Assembly: GCA_023392225.1 (NCBI GenBank) | Contig: JAEVZM010000049.1 | Span: forward strand, 1 to 12,957 | Direction of reading: 5' to 3' | DNA length: 12,957 nucleotides | Source of the DNA: Pseudomonadota bacterium | Lineage (GTDB): Bacteria; Pseudomonadota; Alphaproteobacteria; Rhizobiales; Kaistiaceae | Shown here: positions 6,116-12,562 of the stretch, one piece after another | How the letters are laid out: each line of letters begins with the position of its first letter | Position numbering within the stretch: position 1 is the stretch's first letter | Position numbers and translations under genes: made by a program | Notes under the pieces: model-generated | Told to the model about the DNA's origin: nothing | Database searches by the model: none | The model's input: only the letters and a program-made list of their open reading frames with translations

Positions 6116-7330
6116 TCACTTGCGGAAGCGGAAGAGGCTCACGTCGATCCGCCCGCTGCTGAAGCCGGTCTCGCAATAGGCCAGGTAATACTCCCACATC
6201 CTGCGGAATCTCTCGTCGAAGCCAAGCGTCCGGATCTCGCCCCAGGCAGCGAGGAACCGCCTCCGCCATTCGGCCAACGTGCGAGCATAGCTCTCGCCGA
6301 AGTCCTGTCGGGCGTCGAGGACCAGTCCCGCCCGCGCGGCCTCGGCCTCGACCCGCCGCGCCGTCGGCAGCATGCCGCCGGGGAATATGTGACGCTGGAT
6401 GAAATCCGGATGATTGCGGTAGTGCTCGAAGCGGCCCTCCGCGATGGTGATCACCTGCAGGACCGCGATGCCACCCGGCGCGAGCAATGCGTGCAGCCTC
6501 TCGAAGTAGAGCGGCCAGTATCGCTCGCCGACGGCCTCCAGCATCTCGATCGAGGCGATGCGGTCGAAGCGGCCGGCGATGTCGCGATAGTCCTCGAGGC
6601 GCAGGCTCGGCGGTCGTCCGTCGGCGCGCTGGTCGAGACGCTCGCGGGCATAGGCAAGCTGTTCCCGCGACAGCGTCACGCCGGTGAATTCCGCGCATTG
6701 ATCAACAAGGCGCTCCGCCAGCGCACCCCAGCCACAGCCAATTTCGAGCACCGTCTTCGCGCTGTCGACCTCGAGCAGTTTGACCACACGGTCAAGCTTC
6801 GCGTCCTGCGCGGCTTCGAGCGTTGCGTCCCCGGAATAGAGAGCGGAGGAATAGTTCATTCCGCGATCGAGCCAGTGCTCATAGAACGCGTTGCCGAGAT
6901 CGTAGTGGGCGGCGATGTTGCGCCGGCTGCCGCGTCGCGTATTGGCGTGGCTCGTGTGCTGGATGCGGTGCCGGAGATTGGCGAGCCGGGTGTTGCGCGC
7001 GCTGGCGCTGAACACGCTTTCATTCGCCGCGAAAAACGCGAGAAGCGCGGGCAGATCTCGCGCGGTCCAATCCGCGTCCAGGAAGCCGTCGGCGAAGCCG
7101 CGTTCGCCGTTGAGACGCATGCGCCACAATCCGCGCCAGCGATTGAACGTGATTGCCGCCACGGGCCCCGGATCATCTCCCGCGTGTTCGATTCTGGCGC
7201 CGTTCGGCAGGACGAGCACGAGGCGGCCCGTTCGCGGCCGAGGTATCGCACCGGCGATGATGCGGGCCAAACCTGACGTTGGAACCGGACGGGACGCAGA
7301 GGATTCGAGCGGGGACGAACGCAATTCCAC
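6116..7330 (-). CDS. Cyclopropane-fatty-acyl-phospholipid synthase family SAM methyltransferase (first copy)
   Basis: Members of this family transfer a methyl group from S-adenosylmethionine to a double bond in phospholipid acyl chains. The product is about 404 residues from the GTG at 7330, just past the upstream gene's stop with GGAG ten bases before it; a TTG at 7354 would add eight residues and overlap that gene. The N-terminal third is a lipid-binding-like domain (NRWRGLWRMRLNGERGFADG), followed by the methyltransferase domain. Motif I is VLEIGCGWGAL at about 194-204. SIEMLEAVGERYW keeps the family's catalytic-region Glu but has Ala where E. coli Cfa has His (FEHVG). IFPGGMLP and a C-terminal SYARTLAEWRRRF with the conserved Tyr are also present. 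It is the last gene of a three-gene leftward operon after the FAD enzyme and DUF1365. Whether the product is a cyclopropane, a methylated unsaturated chain or a furan precursor cannot be told from sequence. Confidence 0.92.
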   Translation of the reverse strand: MELRSSPLESSASRPVPTSGLARIIAGAIPRPRTGRLVLVLPNGARIEHAGDDPGPVAAITFNRWRGLWRMRLNGERGFADGFLDADWTARDLPALLAFFAANESVFSASARNTRLANLRHRIQHTSHANTRRGSRRNIAAHYDLGNAFYEHWLDRGMNYSSALYSGDATLEAAQDAKLDRVVKLLEVDSAKTVLEIGCGWGALAERLVDQCAEFTGVTLSREQLAYARERLDQRADGRPPSLRLEDYRDIAGRFDRIASIEMLEAVGERYWPLYFERLHALLAPGGIAVLQVITIAEGRFEHYRNHPDFIQRHIFPGGMLPTARRVEAEAARAGLVLDARQDFGESYARTLAEWRRRFLAAWGEIRTLGFDERFRRMWEYYLAYCETGFSSGRIDVSLFRFRK

Positions 7331-7337
7331 TGTCCGG

Positions 7338-8114
7338 TCACTCCGCGGGCGCAACAGCTTCCGTCCGTCCGGCGTGGGATGGACGGCGATAGACGCGGAA
7401 CCTCTTCAAAACCATCCGGAGCGCGTGCCAGTGGATTCCCATCGAGACCTTCAGAGTAACCAGCGGATAAGCCGCCAGGACGCGGATCAGCGCTCCGGCG
7501 GTCAGCTCTCGCCGGCTGGCGGCGAGCGCGGCGGCGAGCACGGGTCCATCGGCGTCCTCTGCGCGGATCGCGACGGAGATCCTATCGCCGGGCGACGCAA
7601 CCCGGAAGATGTAGCGCATGTCCATCGGCAGAAACGGCGAGACATGGAAAGTCTTGGCGGCGGTATGAAGGGCCGCCGCTCCCGGATCGGCTCCGGCCGG
7701 CTGCAGGTAGGTATGGCGCTCGCCGAACGTATTGTGAACCTCGTGCAGGATGGCGGCCAGCGAGCCGTCCCGGCGATAGCAGAAATAGATGCTGAGCGGA
7801 TTGAACGCGTAGCCGAGGACGCGCGGCATGCAGAAGAGGCGGATCGCGCCATGGTCGAACGCGATGCCGGCTTCGGCCAGCCGGTCGGCGACCTGCAGAC
7901 GCAAGGGATAATCGCTTCCGTCGCCGTAATCCCGGTCGAAGAAGCTGACGAGATTGAAGCGGTTGCGCGAGAAGATCGCCAGATTCTTCGCCACTCGGTC
8001 GATCTCGTCGAGATCGACCAGCATCCAGAAAAGACGATAGCGAAGCCGGTGCGGTCGCGGGCGGAAGCGTCGATGGACAACGGAGCCGACGAACAGGGAC
8101 GAAAGGAACATCAT
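7338..8114 (-). CDS. DUF1365 family protein
   Basis: This 258-residue protein belongs to the DUF1365 family, which has no settled biochemical function but often sits beside CFA-like methyltransferases and an FAD-dependent oxidoreductase, as here. Family landmarks are the N-terminal VVHRRFRPRPHRLRYRLFW (12-30), the central RLFCMPRVLGYAFNPLSIYF (92-111), ILHEVHNTFGERHTY (122-136), and KTFHVSPFLPMDMRY (154-168). The clusters of His, Tyr, Asn and Cys are suggestive of an enzyme. Its ATG overlaps the stop of the upstream FAD gene (ATGA, 8111-8114 on the minus strand), and its own stop is seven bases before the preferred start of the CFA-like gene. By association it probably takes part in making or processing a modified membrane lipid. 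That role is inference. Confidence 0.92.
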   Translation of the reverse strand: MMFLSSLFVGSVVHRRFRPRPHRLRYRLFWMLVDLDEIDRVAKNLAIFSRNRFNLVSFFDRDYGDGSDYPLRLQVADRLAEAGIAFDHGAIRLFCMPRVLGYAFNPLSIYFCYRRDGSLAAILHEVHNTFGERHTYLQPAGADPGAAALHTAAKTFHVSPFLPMDMRYIFRVASPGDRISVAIRAEDADGPVLAAALAASRRELTAGALIRVLAAYPLVTLKVSMGIHWHALRMVLKRFRVYRRPSHAGRTEAVAPAE

Positions 8115-9451
8115 GCCGCGACCTCGTCCGCCGCGATGCTTCTGGCGGGGCCGACGGCGATCCGGCCGGACTCGTCAGGCACGCTCCACGGCCGCCGCCC
8201 GCCACCCAGCGCCTCCGCCACCGCGAGGGCGGCCTGCAGGCCGTCTTCGTGGAAGCCTGCCCCGAAATATGCCCCGCAGAACCAGGTCTTTCGCTCCCCT
8301 TGCAGGGCCCATAGCTTCGGTTGGGCGGCAATCGCCGCAGAGTCCATCAACGGATGCTCGTAGGTCTCGCTTCGCCAGATCTTGTCCGGCTCCCGCCCTG
8401 GATTGAGGGTCACGAAATAGGGAAGCTCGCCTGGAATGTCCTGCAGGGAATTCATCCAGTAGGTCACTGTCGGCTGTTCGTCGGAGTCGCCGCCGAGGTG
8501 GTTCCAGCTCGACCAGACCGAGCGTCGCTTCGGCATCAGCCGCAGATCGGAATGCAGGACCGCGGTGTTGCTGGTGTAGCGGAACGCACCCAGCACACGC
8601 CGCTCGTCGGCCGTCGGCTCGGCAAGCATTGCGAGCGCCTGGTCAGCGTGCGTGGCAATGACCACGTCGTCGAATGACTCGGTCGCCCCCGAAGCGTCCC
8701 TCACATGAACGGCGTTCCCATCACGGTGGATCGCCACGACGCCGGCGCCGAGCCGCACCCTGTCGGAGAAGCAATCGGTCAGCCGCTTGACGTAGTTCTG
8801 GCTGCCGCCGGCGACCGTTCGCCACTGCGGCCGGTCACCGAGGCTCAGCAAGCCGTGGTTCTCGAAGAAACGAACAAGTGTCGCGGCGGGAAAATCGGCG
8901 ATCGTCGCGGTCGGCGCCGACCAGATCGCACCAGCCATCGGGTAGAGGTGGTCACGACGGAAGCTCGTTCCATAACCGCCGCTGTCGAGATACGCGCCGA
9001 GGGTGATGCCGGACGAGACGAGCATCGGCAGATCGCGTGGCGCGCTGCGATAGAAACGGACGAGGTCGCGGAGCATGCTCCAGAAGCGCGGTCGGACGAG
9101 GTTGCGCTTCTGGGCGACAAGCCCGGCCGGATTACCGCCGGAATATTCGAACCCGCCATCATCGAGGGAAACGGAGAAGGACATCCTCGACGGTCGCGTC
9201 GCGACGCCCAGGAATCCGAAAAGCGCGGTCAGATTGGGGTAGGTACGCTCGTTGAAGACGATGAACCCGGTATCAACCGGAACGGTGCCGCCCACATGAG
9301 GAACGGCAACGGTATTGGAATGGCCGCCGAGCCGCCGGTCCCGCTCGTAAACTGTGATATCGTGCCTTTGGGAAAGCAGCCAGGCTGCCGCCATGCCCGA
9401 TATGCCAGTGCCGACGACCGCGATCTTCTTCCTGATGGACGTGTCGAGCAT
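8111..9451 (-). CDS. FAD-dependent oxidoreductase (NAD/FAD-binding, amine-oxidase-like)
   Basis: This 446-residue flavoprotein has an N-terminal dinucleotide-binding fold: KIAVVGTGISGMAAAWLL (9-26) with glycines at 14, 16 and 19. The ribose-binding Glu is E36 in YERDRRLGGHSNT, which also has the GG doublet typical of amine-oxidase/desaturase-like flavoenzymes. VDTGFIVFNERTYPNL follows at 59-74. The C-terminal FCGAYFGAGFHEDGLQAAL (about 391-409) closes the FAD site. It belongs to the predicted NAD/FAD-binding group (COG2907-like) recurrent next to DUF1365 and CFA genes. It is first in the leftward operon, directly downstream of the minus-strand ECF promoter at 9515-9542, and GGAAG lies seven bases before its ATG. 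It may oxidise or desaturate an acyl chain acted on by the neighbouring methyltransferase; the substrate is not known. Confidence 0.92.
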   Translation of the reverse strand: MLDTSIRKKIAVVGTGISGMAAAWLLSQRHDITVYERDRRLGGHSNTVAVPHVGGTVPVDTGFIVFNERTYPNLTALFGFLGVATRPSRMSFSVSLDDGGFEYSGGNPAGLVAQKRNLVRPRFWSMLRDLVRFYRSAPRDLPMLVSSGITLGAYLDSGGYGTSFRRDHLYPMAGAIWSAPTATIADFPAATLVRFFENHGLLSLGDRPQWRTVAGGSQNYVKRLTDCFSDRVRLGAGVVAIHRDGNAVHVRDASGATESFDDVVIATHADQALAMLAEPTADERRVLGAFRYTSNTAVLHSDLRLMPKRRSVWSSWNHLGGDSDEQPTVTYWMNSLQDIPGELPYFVTLNPGREPDKIWRSETYEHPLMDSAAIAAQPKLWALQGERKTWFCGAYFGAGFHEDGLQAALAVAEALGGGRRPWSVPDESGRIAVGPARSIAADEVAA

Positions 9452-9514
9452 TCCTGGTCTTCCCGAGCTGAGGACGGTCGCCGCGATGCGACGCCAGCCG
9501 CCTGATCACGCCTC

Positions 9515-9542
9515 AATACGGATGCGCTCGCTCTTTGGATCA
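9515..9542 (-). promoter_or_regulatory. Predicted sigma-E promoter, leftward (FAD oxidoreductase-DUF1365-CFA operon)
   Basis: Read on the minus strand, TGATCC (9542-9537) is followed by 16 bases and CGTATT (9520-9515). Transcription would start near 9508, giving a leader of about 57 bases to the ATG at 9451. The -35 lies in the left arm of the 28-bp palindrome. The layout matches the rightward promoter and the fasciclin promoter exactly in spacer length. Confidence 0.8.
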
Positions 9543-9560
9543 CTGTGCAGTGATCCAAAG
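9533..9560. repeat. Perfect 28-bp inverted repeat carrying two divergent -35 elements
   Basis: CTTTGGATCACTG (9533-9545) and CAGTGATCCAAAG (9548-9560) are exact reverse complements separated by TG. Each arm contains a TGATCC hexamer pointing outward, so the palindrome is explained at least in part by two back-to-back -35 boxes. The symmetry extends beyond those hexamers (CAG before and AAAG after), which leaves room for a dimeric regulator or extended sigma contacts. Confidence 0.9.
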
Positions 9561-9578
9561 GCCCGCGAGCCGCGTAGT
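9551..9578 (+). promoter_or_regulatory. Predicted sigma-E promoter, rightward (autoregulation of the sigma/anti-sigma operon)
   Basis: TGATCC (9551-9556), a 16-base spacer and CGTAGT (9573-9578) form the pattern seen at the two other predicted promoters. Transcription would start near 9585, about 97 bases before the sigma factor ATG. ECF sigma factors paired with ChrR commonly activate their own operon; here that is inferred from the sequence match. Confidence 0.78.
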
Positions 9579-9681
9579 GGTGTTCATGCAGGCAGCGTTT
9601 GCGGAGCCATGGGCGGAACAACGGCAAGTGGGACGGAGCAGCCATCTCCCGCCCCGCAAAGCCGTGGGCGGCCGGAAAACC

Positions 9682-10251
9682 ATGAATGATCAGCCCGAAA
9701 AACCAGGTCGTGATCCGGCGGCGCTGATCATGGCGATTGCCAATCACCAGGATCGGACGGCATTCGCGGATCTGTTTGAGCTCTATGCCGGCCGCATCAA
9801 GGCCTGGTTGATGCGCACCGGCACCAGTGGCGAGCTTGCCGAGGACATCGCCCAGGAGACCCTGCTTGCCATCTGGCGAAAGGCCCAATTTTACGATCCG
9901 ACGCGGTCCAACGCCTCAGCCTGGATATTTGCGATCGCTCGCAACGCGCGGATCGATCGCTACCGTCGCGAACGCCGGGCCGAACAGCAGCCCGACATCT
10001 ACGAGCTGATTGAGCCGCAGGAAGTGGAACGCCCGGACAGCATCCTCGATGCCGCGGAGCGGAGGGAGCAGGTTCAGTCCGCGATCGCTCGGTTGTCCGA
10101 CGAGCAGCTCCTCGTCATCCGGCTGTCCTTCTTCGAGGGACGGCCCCATGCCGAGATCGCCGAACGGCTCGACCTCCCACTTGGAACCGTCAAGTCCCGC
10201 CTCCGCCTTGCCATGAAGCATCTTCGAACTCTTCTCGGTGACCTGTCATGA
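9682..10251 (+). CDS. rpoE: ECF RNA polymerase sigma factor, RpoE/ChrR-partnered group
   Basis: This 189-residue alternative sigma factor has the two ECF domains. Region 2 spans about 25-98, with the promoter-melting and -10 recognition segment WIFAIARNARIDRYRR at 81-96. Region 4 spans about 125-185, with the -35-binding helix-turn-helix AEIAERLDLPLGTVKSRL at 157-174. I chose the ATG at 9682: GGAA lies shortly before it, and the length suits the family, whereas the longer upstream frame adds no conserved sequence. Its stop overlaps the start of a ChrR-type anti-sigma factor (ATGA, 10248-10251), which places it in the sigma group typified by R. sphaeroides sigma-E, a responder to singlet oxygen and hydroperoxides. 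Three promoters with the matching TGATCC -35 lie in this window, including one in front of its own operon. The inducing signal in this organism is inferred. Confidence 0.95.
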   Translation: MNDQPEKPGRDPAALIMAIANHQDRTAFADLFELYAGRIKAWLMRTGTSGELAEDIAQETLLAIWRKAQFYDPTRSNASAWIFAIARNARIDRYRRERRAEQQPDIYELIEPQEVERPDSILDAAERREQVQSAIARLSDEQLLVIRLSFFEGRPHAEIAERLDLPLGTVKSRLRLAMKHLRTLLGDLS

Positions 10252-10889
10252 CCGTCCACCATCATCCGACCCCTGAAACGCTCGGTGCCTTCGCTGCTGG
10301 CAATCTGGACGAAGCGCGCGCCCTTGTGGTCGCCACTCACGCCGCGACTTGCCCGACGTGCCGCATGGACGTGCGTGCCTTCGAGCATGCCGCCGGCGCG
10401 CTTCTCGACGAGATCGAGCCGCAGCCGATGCGCGACGACGCCCTGGAACGAGCCCTCGCAGCGATCGGGACCGTGGCGCCGCCGAGCTATGACAGAGCGC
10501 CCACGGTCTCGGTCGAAGAGACACTTCCAGCACCGCTAGCCAGCCTTGACCTTGGGCCATGGCGATGGATCGGGCGTGGGGTCCAGTGGCGACCGGTGGG
10601 CGTTCCGTCGGTCAACGACACCCGCGTCTTCATGCTGAAGGCCGCTCCGGGGACGCGACTGCCTCACCATCGGCACAAAGGAATCGAATGGACCTGCGTC
10701 CTGGAGGGTGCGTTCCGACATGAGCTTGGCCGATACGGGCCGGGCGATTTCGACGAGGCGGACGAGTCGGTCGAGCACAAGCCGGTGATCGAGGACGGCG
10801 AACCTTGTGTCTGTCTGGTGGCCCTCCAGGGCGGCATTGCGCTGCAAAGCTGGCTCGGCCGGCTGATCCAGCCCCTGGTGCGGATCTGA
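10248..10889 (+). CDS. chrR: ChrR-family zinc anti-sigma factor with C-terminal cupin domain
   Basis: This 213-residue cytoplasmic inhibitor should bind and silence the sigma factor encoded just before it. The N-terminal anti-sigma domain has the zinc ligands H6, H31, C35 and C38 (HAATCPTC at 31-38). The C-terminal cupin-like domain has H141, H143, E147 and H177, in PHHRHKGIEW and DESVEH. To my knowledge these eight residues fall at the same positions as the zinc ligands of R. sphaeroides ChrR. The paired cysteines C187 and C189 (EPCVCL) are also present. In the known system the cupin domain is required for release of the sigma factor in response to singlet oxygen. Translation is coupled to the sigma gene by ATGA, and the next gene begins six bases after its stop. 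Confidence 0.96.
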   Translation: MTVHHHPTPETLGAFAAGNLDEARALVVATHAATCPTCRMDVRAFEHAAGALLDEIEPQPMRDDALERALAAIGTVAPPSYDRAPTVSVEETLPAPLASLDLGPWRWIGRGVQWRPVGVPSVNDTRVFMLKAAPGTRLPHHRHKGIEWTCVLEGAFRHELGRYGPGDFDEADESVEHKPVIEDGEPCVCLVALQGGIALQSWLGRLIQPLVRI

Positions 10890-10895
10890 GCATCC

Positions 10896-11741
10896 ATGAG
10901 TGATCCGGCAGTCCCGTACCCCTTCGCCAATCCGGGACGCAGCCCACGTCGATACGAGATTGCGCGATCCGTGGCCTATGGAGAGGGCACCCGGCGCAGT
11001 CTCGATGTCTATGCCCCCGTCAACGCGATGGGCGCCCCCACCATCGTCTTCTTCTACGGCGGAAGCTGGCAGCACGGATCGAAGGAGCGCTATCGCTTCG
11101 TTGCGTCCGCGATGGCCGGGCACGGCTTCGTGACAGTGATCGCCGACTATCGCGTCTATCCCGACGTCTGCTACCCGGCCTTCCTCGAAGACGCGGCGCT
11201 GGCGACGAGATGGACCAGGGATCACGCCGCGGAGGTCGGCGGAAGCCGAGATCGCTTGTTCCTCATGGGGCATTCCGCCGGCGCCTACAACGCGGCCATG
11301 CTGGCCCTCGATCATCGCTGGCTCGGAGCGATCGGCATGCGTCCCGGCGAGGATATTGCCGGATGGATCGGCATCGCTGGTCCTTACGACTTCCTTCCAC
11401 TTCGCGACCCTAAGCTTGCGACCATCTTCGGCGGCGCCAGCCGAGCCGACACCCAGCCGATCGCATACGTCTCGCGGGGCGCGCCGCCCGCATGTCTTGC
11501 GACCGGCACCCGCGACCGCATCGTCGATCCGGCCAACAGCAGCCGGCTGGCGGACCGTCTCAGAGCGACGGGATCGGTGGCGAAGCTCCATCGCTACCGA
11601 GGGCTCGGCCACATGACGATCATCGGGGCGCTCGCCTTCCCTTTCCGGCTGTTCATGCCACTGATCGATGACATCGCGGCGTTCGTCGGCGAGACCGTCT
11701 CTCGAGCGGCCGTACCCGCAGACAGCCCGGCCCGGTCATGA
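10896..11741 (+). CDS. Alpha/beta hydrolase (esterase/lipase-like)
   Basis: This 281-residue hydrolase has no evident signal peptide and is probably cytoplasmic. The oxyanion-hole region reads VFFYGGSW (51-58), in place of the HGG form of many esterases. The nucleophile elbow is GHSAG at 125-129 with Ser127. Asp207 (TGTRDRIVDP) and His239 (GLGHM) complete a plausible catalytic triad in the expected order. ADYRVYP (83-89) is typical of the carboxylesterase/BD-FAE-type group. It begins six bases after chrR and overlaps the next gene by ATGA, so it belongs to the sigma-factor operon. Given the lipid-modifying neighbours, hydrolysis of an acyl ester or damaged lipid is a reasonable guess. Nothing in the sequence fixes the substrate. 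Confidence 0.9.
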   Translation: MSDPAVPYPFANPGRSPRRYEIARSVAYGEGTRRSLDVYAPVNAMGAPTIVFFYGGSWQHGSKERYRFVASAMAGHGFVTVIADYRVYPDVCYPAFLEDAALATRWTRDHAAEVGGSRDRLFLMGHSAGAYNAAMLALDHRWLGAIGMRPGEDIAGWIGIAGPYDFLPLRDPKLATIFGGASRADTQPIAYVSRGAPPACLATGTRDRIVDPANSSRLADRLRATGSVAKLHRYRGLGHMTIIGALAFPFRLFMPLIDDIAAFVGETVSRAAVPADSPARS

Positions 11742-12562
11742 CCGCGTCTGAATTCATCAGCGCCGTCATCGTGGTCGCCGCACTTCTTTCGCTGGCGATG
11801 TCGGGCGCGTGGCTGATCTGGCGGCGGACGGGCAATTCGGGCTGGATCGACACCACCTGGACGTTCGCCGTCGGCCTTGTCGGTATCGCCGGCGCGCTCG
11901 CTCCCGTCGTGCTCCTCGGCTTGCTGTCGCCTAGGCAGGCAATGGTGGTCCTTCTGGTCGGCGCTTGGACGCTTCGGCTCGGGCTGCACATTGCCTCCCG
12001 ATCGGCCGGTATCTCCGACGATCCGCGATACGCGCGGCTCGCGCAGGAGTGGGGATCGGACGCGCCGCGCCAGATGTTCCTGCTCGTCCAGAAGCAGGCG
12101 CTCGTCAGCATTCCCCTTTCCCTGTCGATCGTGCTGGCAGGCTGGAACCCTGCCGGGCTTCGCCTCCAGGATCTGCTCGGTGCGGCAGTCCTCGCGATCG
12201 GCATCGCGGGCGAAGCACTGGCCGACGTCCAGCTCCGACGGTTCCGCCAGGAAGCCGACGGTTCCCGCGTCTGCGACGTCGGCCTGTGGCGCTGGTCGCG
12301 CCATCCGAACTACTTCTTCCAGTGGCTGGGCTGGCTTGCCTATCCGCTGCTGGCGATCGACTTAGGGGGCACCTATCCCTGGGGTTGGGTCGCGCTCGCT
12401 GGGCCGATCTGCATGTACTGGCTGCTCGTCCATGTCTCCGGCATTCCGCCCCTCGAAGCGCACATGCTGGCGCTCCGCGGCGATGCCTTCCGCGCCTACC
12501 AGGCGCGCACCAGTGCCTTCTTTCCCCTGCCGCCACGCACAACTACGGGAGCCGTCGGATGA
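11738..12562 (+). CDS. DUF1295 (steroid 5-alpha-reductase-like) membrane protein
   Basis: This 274-residue integral membrane protein has about six or seven hydrophobic segments (first at about 5-28). The C-terminal signature is VGLWRWSRHPNYFFQWLGW (181-199), then AYPLLA and, later, SGIPPLEAHML. The Arg-His-Pro-Asn-Tyr core is characteristic of DUF1295 and related steroid-reductase/isoprenylcysteine-methyltransferase-fold proteins, which bind NADPH or SAM at this place. Members often sit with CFA-like genes, as here. A plausible role is reduction or modification of an unsaturated lipid in the membrane, but no substrate is established. Both ends overlap neighbours by ATGA (11738-11741 and 12559-12562), so it is translated within the sigma-factor operon. 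Confidence 0.92.
   Translation: MTASEFISAVIVVAALLSLAMSGAWLIWRRTGNSGWIDTTWTFAVGLVGIAGALAPVVLLGLLSPRQAMVVLLVGAWTLRLGLHIASRSAGISDDPRYARLAQEWGSDAPRQMFLLVQKQALVSIPLSLSIVLAGWNPAGLRLQDLLGAAVLAIGIAGEALADVQLRRFRQEADGSRVCDVGLWRWSRHPNYFFQWLGWLAYPLLAIDLGGTYPWGWVALAGPICMYWLLVHVSGIPPLEAHMLALRGDAFRAYQARTSAFFPLPPRTTTGAVG

Larger units (their letters stand above)
9452..9681. other. Divergent control region between the FAD oxidoreductase and the sigma factor
   Basis: This 230-base region separates the leftward lipid operon from the rightward sigma/anti-sigma operon and contains two back-to-back ECF promoters sharing a palindrome (9515-9578). The sigma-factor frame remains open upstream to 9535, including an ATG at 9586, but no conserved sigma sequence lies there. 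A start at 9586 would fall essentially at the predicted transcription start. Confidence 0.75.

Noticed and set aside
5322..6698. Minus-strand 458-codon frame across the fasciclin and CFA-like genes
   Set aside because: It overlaps two clear genes in other frames and has shadow-like composition.
5960..7276. Plus-strand 438-codon frame opposite the CFA-like gene, and 6915-8363 opposite CFA/DUF1365
   Set aside because: These are antisense to genes with strong family motifs; the products are charged, low-complexity and lack any domain.
9535..9681. Earlier start for the sigma factor, including the ATG at 9586
   Set aside because: The extra residues are not sigma-like. A start at 9586 would coincide with the predicted transcription start, and the ATG at 9682 gives the usual ECF length.
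9713..9718. TGATCC inside the sigma factor coding region
   Set aside because: No CGTA element occurs 16 bases downstream, so it fails the pattern shared by the three predicted promoters. The same applies to TGATCC sites near 10864, 10901, 5915 and 166.
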